Source: an uncultured Verrucomicrobia subdivision 3 bacterium
GTDB taxonomy: Bacteria > Verrucomicrobiota > Verrucomicrobiia > Limisphaerales > UBA11358
DNA: 64,000 bases
Assembly (NCBI GenBank): GCA_903872345.1
Contig: CAIQKM010000006.1
Span: 1 to 64,000 of the forward strand
Direction of reading: 5' to 3'
The notes beneath the pieces were generated by a model, which was given only the letters and a program-made list of their open reading frames with translations, searched no databases and had not been told where the DNA came from. Every line of letters begins with the position of its first letter. The stretch's first letter is position 1. The position numbers and the translations under genes were made by a program. Shown piece after piece: positions 1 through 8,955 of the stretch.

Positions 1-149
1 GCTGCTTGCGCGGCAAGGCCTGATCGTCTTTGAGTATCTGTTTAATCCGCTCGATGAAAGCCCCCAGCTTCTTTTGCGGTCGTGGCTGCTGCTGCCGGTA
101 GCCCGGCGGCTCACTGTGTTCCAGAATCTTCTTCAACGTCACCCGCCAA
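1..149 (-). pseudogene. IS21-family transposase (IstA) N-terminal fragment
   Basis: The minus strand reads an open frame with the run LKKILEHSEPPGYR followed by a basic RPQKKLGAFIERI segment and ILKDDQ. This matches my memory of the region just after the N-terminal HTH of IS21-type IstA, which normally precedes the DDE domain. The frame leaves the window at base 1. Its N-terminal side stops abruptly near 149, where a DUF932-like fragment begins on the opposite strand. No IstB or element end is visible, so this is either a truncated copy or one end of an element lying outside the window. The family call rests on motif memory. Confidence 0.6.
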
Positions 150-332
150 TTGCTCCGTGGCGCCTGTCTGGATGCCCGGGAGACACAGGGGCATTATATT
201 GTCGGCACCAATGGTCATATCCGGGTAGTGGGGGAGGACATCAGCGAAAAGTACCTGCTGCTGTCCAACTCCCATGACGGTAAAAGCTCGGTTCAGATCA
301 AGTTCACGCCCGTCCGTGGGGTTGTGAAGTGA
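150..332 (+). pseudogene. DUF932-like phage/plasmid protein fragment
   Basis: The roughly 60 codons contain LLLSNSHDGKSSVQIKFTPVR, which closely resembles the conserved core of DUF932 proteins found on phages and plasmids. Those proteins are normally about 250-350 aa, so only an internal piece remains. The first codons overlap the IS21 fragment junction. The sequence diverges after FTPVR, where the family usually continues with a Cys-Asn motif. The function of the family is not established. It marks mobile-element DNA. Confidence 0.6.
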
Positions 333-1182
333 GGCTTACCATGGCGTATGCCGTGATAAGTGTATTTAGCCAGTTCCTGGGCCTTTGTTAATGTTGCAGT
401 TAGTATTATTATTACTTTTTGAATGAATGTTTTCATATGTTCGTGTTGTTGTTGTGCCAACAGGAACACAGCATTGCTGAACACCAAGGGGTCAAAGGAA
501 GTGAGTGCAACCGAGAAGGTCTAAACCACAACTAATTCGCCTGGACGAACTACACGCCAAGTCCAATCGCCTTCACGTCGTGCGTGAATACAATTTTACT
601 GTTGGCGGGAGATGTTGATCCCCGGTTTTACTACCGGGAGAAGATCGGCCACGACGGCAATCTTCCGTTGTAACGCCGATTCTCATCAGCGCCGGTCTTA
701 CCTGACCGTAAACCCTCAGCGGTGGATTTATTGCTCCCCGCAAAGAGCCCAAGCGAATTGATTTGCAAAGTTGAATCAGAGATTCAGCGAAAGGGGTCCC
801 ATTATTCTCCTTCTGCTTTCAGCAGACGAAGGAGTGGCCTTTCGCGCCTTGCAAACTTGTGGGTCTGCGGCGGGAAATATATACCATGCAAAAATTCTTG
901 TCAAGAGGGTTTTTATCTATTCTTTTGGGCGAAAAAACTCAAGGTCGGCGCATTTATGTAGCGCGGTTCATAACCGGCAATCACCCCGCAGGGCGGCCAT
1001 CCGTAAATTATTGCCTCACACCCCGATTCGCCCATTTGCTCAAAAATGGGAACAAACAATTGGCAAATCAACATCGTGAAGACCGCCACGATGGATTCGT
1101 TCTTGTGGCACAGAGCCGTAATTCATAGACTTTTAAAACACTTACTGGGGTAAAATGTCAGCACCAAAATTAAAAAGGTGAT
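333..1182. other. Gene-poor stretch upstream of helicase gene
   Basis: Short overlapping ORFs occur at 722-961, 771-1079 and 859-1128, but none resembles a known family, has a convincing ribosome site or shows protein-like composition. The base composition is more A+T-rich than the backbone to the right. It is probably decayed mobile-element DNA plus the promoter of the helicase gene at 1183. I see no clear RNA gene. Confidence 0.4.
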
Positions 1183-4100
1183 ATGTCGGAAACATTCGCT
1201 CAATATTTGGAAAAGTGGCTAAAACAGTCCACGGCACAGGGCTTGACTAACCCGCTTGTCAAGATGCCTGTGAAGCGCTTTTGTCTGCTTCAACCACGGG
1301 ATTTTGAATCAATCGCCAAAGGCGGGAACTTTTTGATCGGCACTACAAGTGACCCAATTGCCCGAAACCTCCTCAAAAATTTCCAAACAAACATTCGCGA
1401 GCGCGGCGAACATTGCGCATTCATTTGTTCCGGTTCCATTGAAATAACCATTGCTGGCGGCATCGGCCAGCAAACCCGAACCGCGCTTTTCCCCATTTCC
1501 CTGAAACGGGCGACCCTCCAACTGGCTGGTACAAACATAAAAGTAGTCGTTCACGAGGACGAAACGTGGCGAATTAACCCCGTTCTCGAAGCGCACCTCC
1601 GGGGGATGGGCATTCCAAGTGTCCCTGAAAATCTCACCCAAAATCCGGCTCGCACCACAAGCTGGTTAGCCAGCCAACTTGGCAATCGCGCCGCCAGCGT
1701 GAAGACCGACAGCTACGTTGGTCTTTTTAGCAGTCAACAAATGGTGGTGCAGGAACGGCTGAAAGAGCCATTGTTTCGGCAAGCCCTCGCTCAAAACCCC
1801 GTCATCAAGGCAAAAATTGCCGGAGAGACAGTCAGCGACGTGGATCTGGGTGAAAATAGCGACGACGGCCTGGAAGAACTCGGGCTCGTCCTGCCTTGTG
1901 ATGACAGCCAGCTGAGAGTCATCCAACTCACCAACCAAGGATGTTGCCTACAGGTCGAAGGCCCACCCGGCACTGGCAAGTCCCAGACCATCACAAACAT
2001 CATTTCCAACGCGCTTTATCAATGCCGAAATGTCTTGTTGGTTTGCGATAAAAAAGCGGCCATCGTTCAAGTGGAGGAACGTCTAGCCAATTCTGGCCTC
2101 AAGCCGGCAATGCTCAACCTCCATGATGAAGACCTAGATAAGCGTGAGTTTCTCCGACAAGCCTGCGAGCGTTTCCCTAGCGACACTTTCGCATCTGGCC
2201 GAACCGGCGCGGTGAACTACCCGTTCGAGCAGTTGAAGCAGTTACGCGAAACGCTCAACAACCGTGTGTCAGAAAACCGCCAACCCCTTCACCCCTCTTT
2301 GCCGGTTGCACGGCATCATGCCGTAGGCGGACTGATCCAACTCCGCAAGGTGTTGAAAAACGTTCCTAAACTCGATATTCCAAACTGGCAAACGCTTTCA
2401 AAAGAGCGCCTGTCGAAAGTCTTAAATTCCATTGGCGAATGGCCTGGCCTCGCCCAAGTCATCGCTGATCAGCTGAATATTTGGAATAACGTCTGCGTTG
2501 AAGCCTTCGACGAAGACGCCAACGCCGCAAACCAATTACGTAGTCTATGCGAGAAGATTTCCACCCAAATCTTTTCACTGGAAGAAGTCAAAGAATGGGC
2601 GGCTACCGTGGGCATTAAGCTTGCACCCACGTCCGACAATGAAGTCGCGGAAATTCTCGCATTGGTTGAAACCGTAATCGCCCGCCCTGAATGCCATCCG
2701 AATCTCGTCGGCAATAAAAAGGTCAACGTGGTAGAATTACAGCGGCTTAAACACGAATGGGAACAACGCGAGGCCTTGGTAGCCGCACGACACCCAGTTC
2801 CCTTGGATGAAATCTACCCAGCAGAAGCTGAACGTGAGGCGCGTGACTTAATCAGTTCCGAAGTCGTTAACACATGGCAACAGTTGTCTGGCCGTGAAGT
2901 TTTCAATGCTGACCGTCACGAGGAGATCAAGGTCAGTCAACAGGCATACCAGCGTCTTTGTGACCAAATTGGCTTAATTTATTCTCCACATGTCAAAGTT
3001 CGCCGAGCCCAACTACAAGCCGTGCTGTCACTTGGAACATTTGGCGGCTTGATACCACGACGCTGGTGGGATCCGGCCATTAAACCTGTGCTCGAAATAA
3101 ATGGATGGCACGGCAAGCTACGCTCTTGCGCCGCCCATGCAAAAACAGCACCAGTGCCAATCAATTTCGTCGCATTGGAGCGAGTTGCACCCGCGCATTG
3201 GTCGCACGTTGAAGCGATGGCAGAGCATGGATTCAATCTCATCAGCTATTGCCTGAAATTCGTGAACGATCGGCGGTGCAAATTTGCCCTCCGCCAGGCG
3301 TATCCGGAAATTCCACTAAAGGGATTCAAAAAGTGGCGGGAAGTAACTCTACACGCCGTCACAGCCCATCAAACAATGCAAAGCGTGCGCTCTGCCGCCG
3401 ATGGGCATGTCATCACTCGACAGCTGACGGAGAATTATTTCTCGGCATCCCACGACGACCGAGATGGCGCAACCAGCATGTTAGACCATCAAGATGTGGG
3501 CCGGCTACAAAACGCTTCCGCCCTGGTGGAGCAATTACGGGATCGCAACGACCTGTTTGAAATTAAAAGCCCTCATTGGCAAACCTTCTGGGAATCATCA
3601 AATCCACATCTGTTAAAAAGTGTTCAAACCGCTTTGGATGACCTCGAAACACTTCCGCTTCCCCGTAGCGATTCAGACGACTTAGAAGCGGCGATGAAGT
3701 TTTACGCCGACACCCGGCAAAAAATTGAAAACTTTCTCAAAAAATATGAACGGATTGACGGAGACCGCACGCGTCACGTCCTAAAATCCTTCGCGGCGCA
3801 GAAGGAATATGCCATCTGTAACGAGCATCTGGTACCACTCGAAAAATATCTAAGCCTTGAACCCCAGACCTCAGCCACACCCAATTGGAAAAGACTAGAC
3901 GAAATCATACAATGGCGCGACCTTTTCGAAAGTCTTTGTGGCCAACAGACCCTTGACGTTGACAGCAAACTCTGGCTGAAACTTCAAGAGCGCTTGTCTA
4001 CTCATCATGAATTCATGATGGAAGCAAATGAAGAGTTGGAAACCTTCATAGAACGGAGCACTGAAAACCTCTCCAACTATGCCGCATTTCAGGAGCGACT

Positions 4101-5871
4101 CGCCGCAATCCTCACCGACCTACCGCGCCATCCACTATGGCTTGAAAAGAGGCGCTGGTCTGACAAGATATCGGCTTACCCCGAGCTGAAAAACCTTTGG
4201 CAAAAGGCGACCACGGGTGGAGTCTCACCAGGGCAAGCCACACGACTTTTCTGTTTCAATCTGATTCGCCTTTGCAACCCAATTGCCTCCCCGAACGGTC
4301 CCGAACTGGGCCAGACGGTGAAATCATTCGTGGAACACGACGAGAACCTGACATCATGGATTCTCGACCACCTCAAGTCCCGCTTGCGAAACACCATGCA
4401 AGAGGCCTCGCGTATTTCACCGCAAAGCGAAGCAGAATTGCGTCGATTGTCGGGGTTGCAACGTGTGCGCGGCACTGTGCGCGAATTAGTTAACGCACAC
4501 ATGGATTACCTGCTCGACGCCAAACCGTGCTGGATGATGAGCCCAACCTCACTGGCCAACCTGATAGACACATCCATTTTTTCTGAGCATGGCATCCCGT
4601 TCGACCTGGTTATATTCGACGAAGCATCCCAGATCCGGGTGTTCGACGGCCTGCTTTCAATGACCTTCGGCAAGCAAGTCATCATCGTGGGTGACAATAA
4701 TCAGCTTCCGCCCACAAACTTTTTTGCATCATTCTCCAATGCCGAAGCCGAAGCAGATTCGCATGATTTTGGCACCAGCGAGAGCCTCCTACAGGAATTC
4801 TCGGGTGTCTTCGCCGAGGACAAAACGCATGTGATGCTCATGTCTCACTATCGTAGCGAAACTCCAGACTTAATCCGTTTCTCGAACGACTGGTTCTATG
4901 CCAGCAAACTGGAAATCTACCCCCCCGCCCATGTCAGTGGCATCGGTCGGCGCCTTCATTACGTGGCCGACGGCGTTTACTCCGAAACATCCGGCGCTCG
5001 AAACAACCCCGCCGAAGCAAGAGCCGTGGTCAAACTCATTGAGGCGCACGTTCGTGAATGCCCGGAAAAATCACTCGGCGTTGTCACAATGAACATCTCT
5101 CAATTGGAGTTAATTGAAGAACAACTCTGGCTCGCACCAGCGAATGTTCAGAACTTCATCGCTGATGACGCCAAATTCTTCATCCGCAACCTTGAAACAG
5201 TCCAAGGTGATGAAATGGACCGCATCATTCTAAGCCTGACCTACGGCAAGAACCCCGCCGGCCAGTTCAGTTCCGCCGTGCTCGGCCCAGTCATCAAGAG
5301 CGGCGGTGAACGGCGCTTAAATGTAGCTATCACGCGTTCACGGAATGGTATGACAATCGTCAGCTCCCTTAAAGCGGCAGATCTTGAATCGTCCAACGCC
5401 CAAAGCCGTGGGTTTCAATGCCTGAAATCGCTTTTACTAGACCTGGAAACCGCCGAGCAAACCCGTAGTTTCGGCCTATCCAGCAAACGCTTCGAACGCC
5501 GCAACGACGGAGTCTCTAATGTCATTTTCTGTGAATCGCCTTTTGAAGAACAAGTCGTGGAGTTCCTGGAAAACCTCGGCCACGAAGTTGAATGCCAATA
5601 TGGATCCGGCAAGTTCCGGCTCGATATCGTAGTCAAGGAAGGCGGTAAAAATCTTCTCGCCATCGAATGCGATGGTGCCGCCTACCACAGTTCCTTGGTC
5701 GCACGCACCCGTGACCGTGCTCGCCAGCGACTTTTAGAGAAACTTGGCTGGCGATTCCACCGCGTCTGGAGCACCAACTGGTGGTTTTTTGAAGAACAGG
5801 AGAAAGAAGCCATCGTCGCGGCAATCAACTCAGCGCGCACCGCCTCACACAATAAAAAACCCGCCAAATAG
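1183..5871 (+). CDS. Superfamily 1 helicase with C-terminal Vsr/MTES_1575-type nuclease
   Basis: A 1562-aa protein. It has a Walker A (GPPGTGKS, about residues 260-267), Walker B with DEAS (about 1142), a GDNNQLPP motif (about 1167), a SHYRS motif (about 1219), VQGDEMD (about 1339) and NVAITRSRN (about 1380). Together these are the ordered motifs of UPF1-like SF1 helicases (COG1112). Between Walker A and B lie some 870 residues of mostly helical sequence. The last 120 residues (FEEQVVEFL, then RLDIVV and IECDGAAYH) match the Vsr-like REase_MTES_1575 fold, with acidic residues at about 1480 and 1496 as likely catalytic positions. It stands alone in a mobile island. Similar helicase-nuclease proteins are known or suspected antiphage factors; defence is an inference here. 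Confidence 0.8.
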   Translation: MSETFAQYLEKWLKQSTAQGLTNPLVKMPVKRFCLLQPRDFESIAKGGNFLIGTTSDPIARNLLKNFQTNIRERGEHCAFICSGSIEITIAGGIGQQTRTALFPISLKRATLQLAGTNIKVVVHEDETWRINPVLEAHLRGMGIPSVPENLTQNPARTTSWLASQLGNRAASVKTDSYVGLFSSQQMVVQERLKEPLFRQALAQNPVIKAKIAGETVSDVDLGENSDDGLEELGLVLPCDDSQLRVIQLTNQGCCLQVEGPPGTGKSQTITNIISNALYQCRNVLLVCDKKAAIVQVEERLANSGLKPAMLNLHDEDLDKREFLRQACERFPSDTFASGRTGAVNYPFEQLKQLRETLNNRVSENRQPLHPSLPVARHHAVGGLIQLRKVLKNVPKLDIPNWQTLSKERLSKVLNSIGEWPGLAQVIADQLNIWNNVCVEAFDEDANAANQLRSLCEKISTQIFSLEEVKEWAATVGIKLAPTSDNEVAEILALVETVIARPECHPNLVGNKKVNVVELQRLKHEWEQREALVAARHPVPLDEIYPAEAEREARDLISSEVVNTWQQLSGREVFNADRHEEIKVSQQAYQRLCDQIGLIYSPHVKVRRAQLQAVLSLGTFGGLIPRRWWDPAIKPVLEINGWHGKLRSCAAHAKTAPVPINFVALERVAPAHWSHVEAMAEHGFNLISYCLKFVNDRRCKFALRQAYPEIPLKGFKKWREVTLHAVTAHQTMQSVRSAADGHVITRQLTENYFSASHDDRDGATSMLDHQDVGRLQNASALVEQLRDRNDLFEIKSPHWQTFWESSNPHLLKSVQTALDDLETLPLPRSDSDDLEAAMKFYADTRQKIENFLKKYERIDGDRTRHVLKSFAAQKEYAICNEHLVPLEKYLSLEPQTSATPNWKRLDEIIQWRDLFESLCGQQTLDVDSKLWLKLQERLSTHHEFMMEANEELETFIERSTENLSNYAAFQERLAAILTDLPRHPLWLEKRRWSDKISAYPELKNLWQKATTGGVSPGQATRLFCFNLIRLCNPIASPNGPELGQTVKSFVEHDENLTSWILDHLKSRLRNTMQEASRISPQSEAELRRLSGLQRVRGTVRELVNAHMDYLLDAKPCWMMSPTSLANLIDTSIFSEHGIPFDLVIFDEASQIRVFDGLLSMTFGKQVIIVGDNNQLPPTNFFASFSNAEAEADSHDFGTSESLLQEFSGVFAEDKTHVMLMSHYRSETPDLIRFSNDWFYASKLEIYPPAHVSGIGRRLHYVADGVYSETSGARNNPAEARAVVKLIEAHVRECPEKSLGVVTMNISQLELIEEQLWLAPANVQNFIADDAKFFIRNLETVQGDEMDRIILSLTYGKNPAGQFSSAVLGPVIKSGGERRLNVAITRSRNGMTIVSSLKAADLESSNAQSRGFQCLKSLLLDLETAEQTRSFGLSSKRFERRNDGVSNVIFCESPFEEQVVEFLENLGHEVECQYGSGKFRLDIVVKEGGKNLLAIECDGAAYHSSLVARTRDRARQRLLEKLGWRFHRVWSTNWWFFEEQEKEAIVAAINSARTASHNKKPAK

Positions 5872-6320
5872 CCGGATGAGAAAATGCTTTGCTCACACCA
5901 CCATGACCAAAGCAGTTAATCATAAAGTCATATTTATAGACGAGGACCGAAATGCCGAACTCATAACCCGAAATAATATATGCCAACCCATTCAAAAGCG
6001 GCAGTTCGGTCAGCATTCGTGCCGCCAATCAGTTCATGCTGGCCGTTGCTGTTCCGGATGAGCAGGGCATCTCCAAATTGACGGACAACTTCCTGGCTAT
6101 GGCGTCTGGCTAGTGGATTTCTCAGTTTCATGCCCCAACTTTACCCGCAGCACATGGACAAGGGCTGTCCAAGGTGATAATTGGCAGAAAGGGTGGTTGG
6201 ACAGCAGATGTCCATCCCTGTCTGAGAACATTGCCGGCATGAGAAACAAATCCATCAACGCCCGGTTTATTCCAAGTGAAGTGATCGCCAAGCTCGGTGC
6301 GGTCCAAGTCGTCAAACAGG
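5872..6320. other. Decayed spacer after helicase gene
   Basis: There is no complete gene. One plus-strand frame around 6010-6112 reads SIRAANQFMLAVAVPDEQ followed by a run to a stop. It looks protein-like but matches nothing I know. A 77-codon ORF at 6113-6346 has no supporting features. Gene debris from earlier insertions is the simplest reading. Confidence 0.35.
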
Positions 6321-6323
6321 CTG

Positions 6324-6441
6324 AGACCGTAGCGCCGAGGTCCTGAAGCTCAAACGGCATGGTTTGGGTATCCGGGCGATCGCGCGAGAGCTGAAGATGG
6401 CCCCCAGCAGCGTACATAAGGCGCTGAGCTTGGCGGCTTGA
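6324..6441 (+). pseudogene. Resolvase/invertase C-terminal HTH fragment
   Basis: About 38 codons after an in-frame stop read AEVLKLKRHGLGIRAIARE followed by LKMAPSSVHKAL and a stop. This is the typical C-terminal helix-turn-helix of small serine resolvases (the pattern G-x-S/G-I-R-x-I-A-x-x-L then S-x-x-T/V-V-x-x-x-L). The catalytic domain is absent. It is a scar of a transposon or invertase gene within the island. Confidence 0.55.
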
Positions 6442-6505
6442 AAGCAGCCGCCATTATTAGACGTACGGACTACTCGAACGGTTTTTAATCGCATGGGGGC
6501 GGCAA

Positions 6506-6940
6506 TCACCTTCTGGCGGCACGCAGTCCCAGCAATTCCATAGCCGCAGCCTGCCATTTTTCTTGGCTGTCTCGCGGGGCGAAGCTAACCCGCTTGACTG
6601 TCCAGCCGTTCCCGGTAAGGAGCTCAGACATCGCGACGGCGTCCTTCGCTGACGAAGTGTGAACGATTACCGGGGAGATTGGATTGCGCCGCTTAACGAG
6701 ATACTGGACGGCGTCCATCCCGGTGCCAGCATTGTGTGCGCTCGAATTTTCTAAGTCGAAGTCAAGCGACATGAGCCGGACGCGGGCGAATTGGGACGAC
6801 GCCAGTGATTTTAAACCTTCCACTGAGTCGAAGTGCCGTAGATCAAAGTGGCGAGGCAGTACGGCGACCGCCCGGCGCATTATTTCAACGCGGGCGGTAT
6901 TGTCTTCTAAAATGGCGATGATGTCTGGTGCGTGGCTCAT
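6506..6940 (-). CDS. Cyclic-phosphate-type receiver (cREC) domain protein
   Basis: A protein of 144 aa if it starts at the inner ATG (MSHAPDII); a longer frame begins at 6979. It has a Rossmann-like receiver pattern. IIAILEDN supplies the first acidic cluster, MSLDFDLEN the phospho-acceptor-like Asp strand with a DxD, GTGMDAVQYL a helix, and PVIVHTSSAKDA the next strand ending in a His-Thr-Ser turn. The SLDxDL plus VxVHT/S combination fits the cREC family proposed to process cyclic phosphates and common near toxin or RNA-repair systems, rather than a two-component regulator. No sensor kinase lies nearby. The function is inferred from the motif only. Confidence 0.55.
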   Translation of the reverse strand: MSHAPDIIAILEDNTARVEIMRRAVAVLPRHFDLRHFDSVEGLKSLASSQFARVRLMSLDFDLENSSAHNAGTGMDAVQYLVKRRNPISPVIVHTSSAKDAVAMSELLTGNGWTVKRVSFAPRDSQEKWQAAAMELLGLRAARR

Positions 6941-7147
6941 TTGCGTGTACTTCGCTTGTGTGTGTTGTGATCTTACCACGGCGGTAGAGCAACTGCCAAT
7001 CTATCCACCACACGTTGCCAAATCGGGTTACTGGCCACTACACGCTCTGATTTAAATCGGTGCCGCTGAGGGCTTGCGACGGTTCGGATGGGAGGTCATA
7101 ATCAGCTGCTAGTAATTTATGTAAAACAACAACAAACACAATTTAGC

Positions 7148-7303
7148 GTAGCAAAGCTACGGTCTTTCAGGAAAACCGCGAATTTTCAAGTTAGAGGACC
7201 CAGCTCAAGCACGCGCCAATCGGCGCGGCTTGTAGCATTCTTCTAACAGGCGCTTCGCGGTGCCTCCTGAAAGGGTGCGACGAGTCCGCGCCCTTTCGTT
7301 TTT
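7148..7303 (+). ncRNA. Structured leader RNA with competing stems and terminator
   Basis: Nested complementary arms are visible. There is a short hairpin GTAGC/GCTAC (7148-7160). CTTTCAGGA (7164-7172) pairs with TCCTGAAAG (7265-7273), enclosing GTTAGA (7190-7195) with TCTAAC (7242-7247) and a GC-rich hairpin CGCGCC-AATC-GGCGCG (7212-7227). Bases 7269-7273 are also the outer part of a terminator-like hairpin, GAAAGGGTGCG (7269-7279) with CGCGCCCTTTC (7287-7297), followed by GTTTTT. The two folds share those bases, which is the layout of an attenuator or riboswitch. The next gene starts 38 bases later. I do not recognise a known riboswitch class. Confidence 0.5.
7269..7303 (+). terminator. Rho-independent-type hairpin in leader RNA
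   Basis: An 11-bp stem (one G-T wobble) closes a 7-base loop (7280-7286) and is followed by GTTTTT (7298-7303). It lies upstream of, not downstream of, the neighbouring plus-strand gene. It could therefore end a small RNA starting near 7140 or act as a conditional terminator for the gene at 7341. Confidence 0.6.
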
Positions 7304-7340
7304 AAGGCTGTCTCCGGCGTTGCGCTAAGGAAAGGCAACT

Positions 7341-7967
7341 GTGCCGAGAATAATTAACGATCAGACAATTGACCAAGAACTTAACAAGTTTGCAGTGCGC
7401 ACCTTCCATGCAGAAGCCCAGAAGTGGATTAGGACAGTGGCCAAGCAGCACATTGTGAATCTTGATGGTGTTGACCGAGATGAGAACTTCCGGGTATATG
7501 CTCCACCTTCCGAATCCATTTATGGCGGCCTACCAATGTTCGACAGCCTACCCGATTGGGCCAAGGAGGCATTCAACAACGGTGAACAACTTTGCTGGTT
7601 TGATCCGATAGGAGTACGACGTCGGAGGATTTGGCAAATCATTGAGGATATCGCAATTTGGTTTAATCGGAATCACAACGGAGCAACCGACAGGGACTAC
7701 GAACAGCTTGAGTTTGCAGAAGCCGCCCAACTGTCAACAGAATGGCGGAAACACATCAATAGGCTCTGGACGGATAACTATACTGCCGGTTACAAAGCTG
7801 GGGTTGCTGACGGCAAGGTAACCGGCCAACCGTTGGCGACGGACGATGAAAGCACAGGTGCTGCGCAGAGGAAAGCGCCCAAAAATCTACAATCGCAAGA
7901 TGCCATAAACGAATGGGTTAACGGGTACAAGGTGGGATGGTGTTACGGTTGTAACGCGAGGCAGTGA
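7341..7967 (+). CDS. Uncharacterised island protein, 208 aa
   Basis: A GTG start with a strong purine-rich site (AAGGAAAGG, 5-6 bases upstream) supports the call. The protein is soluble and has no signal peptide. It is rich in Trp, Arg and Asn, with two similar segments near the C-terminus (YTAGYKAGVADGK and EWVNGYKVGWCYG) that may be a short repeat. I do not recognise the family. It is followed after 9 bases by a 47-aa ORF and then by an M41-like peptidase gene, so the three probably form one transcript behind the structured leader at 7148-7303. Confidence 0.65.
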   Translation: MPRIINDQTIDQELNKFAVRTFHAEAQKWIRTVAKQHIVNLDGVDRDENFRVYAPPSESIYGGLPMFDSLPDWAKEAFNNGEQLCWFDPIGVRRRRIWQIIEDIAIWFNRNHNGATDRDYEQLEFAEAAQLSTEWRKHINRLWTDNYTAGYKAGVADGKVTGQPLATDDESTGAAQRKAPKNLQSQDAINEWVNGYKVGWCYGCNARQ

Positions 7968-7976
7968 TAAAGGAAT

Positions 7977-8120
7977 ATGGCTACGCGTCCCTTCATCAAA
8001 GCCACTACGGAAATGCTGGCCGAAATCATGACTAGCTTCGTGGCTGCGGTTGAGTGGCTCAAGCGCACGAACTGGAATAAGCACAAGCCCAAGGCGGTGC
8101 TGATTTCCATACCCAGTTGA
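7977..8120 (+). CDS. Small island protein, 47 aa
   Basis: An ATG with AAAGGA four bases upstream opens a 47-codon frame (begins MATRPFIKATTEML, ends near PSTOP). It lies between the 208-aa gene and the M41-like gene with spacings of 9 and 3 bases, which favours a real co-transcribed gene. The product is amphipathic and basic towards its C-terminus (RTNWNKHKPK). There are no recognised domains. Confidence 0.5.
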   Translation: MATRPFIKATTEMLAEIMTSFVAAVEWLKRTNWNKHKPKAVLISIPS

Positions 8121-8123
8121 TGT

Positions 8124-8876
8124 TTGAGCGCTCGACACAATCGCGCCAGTATTTACGCCATGCAACAGGCCGAGCTTAAACTGGCCGACGTTCTGCCGGT
8201 GCGCCGCCCTAAGCGGAATGCCGCCGTCTGGTTGACATCCATTCACGAGGCCGGGCATGCCGTCGTAGCGGTCTACTACAAGCTGCCGATCATCGAAGCC
8301 TGCGTCCAAGGTGGCGGAGATGGGTTTGTTCTCTTGGATCAAGAGCAAATTGAACCGCTGCTGTATACGGCGAATGCCACTCGTTCCATCAGCGCTCAAG
8401 CCGTGATGGGCTACGCCGGGTTTGCGGCCACACACCGTTTGAAGCCGGGGGCAGCTCTACGCTGGGAGAGTGGCGTTGATGACTGGGAGACAAGCAACCT
8501 CTGGCTCTGGTGGCTATGGGATAATGTGCTCAGCAAGCGCTGCGCAGCCCGTGGCCATGCGCTAATGACTGATGCCCAGATTGAGCATCAACTCGCGCGC
8601 CGCGCGCGGCGGCTGTTTCTGATCGCGCGCCGGTTGGTCCATGGACTGTTCCCGGTCATTCAGATCGTGGCCCGCGCCCTGTATGAACGTCGTCGCCTGG
8701 CTGGCGCTGAGGTTGTGGCGCTGGCCGGGCCGATCATCGCCAACCTGCGGCCTGATCTGGTCGTACGACCGGTGGGCGGGCATGACGATTATCACTTCAG
8801 AATTCATCCGTGTGCCGCCCGCATGCCTCGGCCTGAATCGTACGAACCGCTGGGACTGCGTGCCGGTGGTGTGTGA
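8124..8876 (+). CDS. Orphan M41-like (FtsH-type) zinc peptidase
   Basis: With the TTG start the protein is 250 aa; an ATG at 8160 would give 238 aa. Residues 41-45 are HEAGH within SIHEAGHAVVAVYYKLPI, the hallmark zinc site of FtsH-type M41 peptidases, where the two His bind zinc and the Glu is catalytic. There is no AAA+ ATPase domain and no membrane anchor of the FtsH kind. A C-terminal run ALYERRRLAGAEVVALAG could carry the third ligand (Glu in GAEVVA). Such stand-alone M41-like proteins are known on phages and plasmids. Substrate unknown. Confidence 0.65.
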   Translation: MSARHNRASIYAMQQAELKLADVLPVRRPKRNAAVWLTSIHEAGHAVVAVYYKLPIIEACVQGGGDGFVLLDQEQIEPLLYTANATRSISAQAVMGYAGFAATHRLKPGAALRWESGVDDWETSNLWLWWLWDNVLSKRCAARGHALMTDAQIEHQLARRARRLFLIARRLVHGLFPVIQIVARALYERRRLAGAEVVALAGPIIANLRPDLVVRPVGGHDDYHFRIHPCAARMPRPESYEPLGLRAGGV

Positions 8877-8955
8877 ACGTGTCAATCATCCTGCGATGGT
8901 ATTCGGCACAGCGATTTCAAGAGGCTGTGTTAGGACAGATAAGACTGTTGGAAGG

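Noticed and set aside
771..1128. Overlapping short ORFs upstream of the helicase as possible partner genes
   Set aside because: Three frames overlap, none with a ribosome site or protein-like pattern. A partner protein cannot be supported.
7148..7180. Resemblance to a c-di-GMP (GEMM) riboswitch from the GCAAAGC word
   Set aside because: The conserved GGCAAACC and tetraloop-receptor parts are missing. Only a small GTAGC-AAA-GCTAC hairpin is present.
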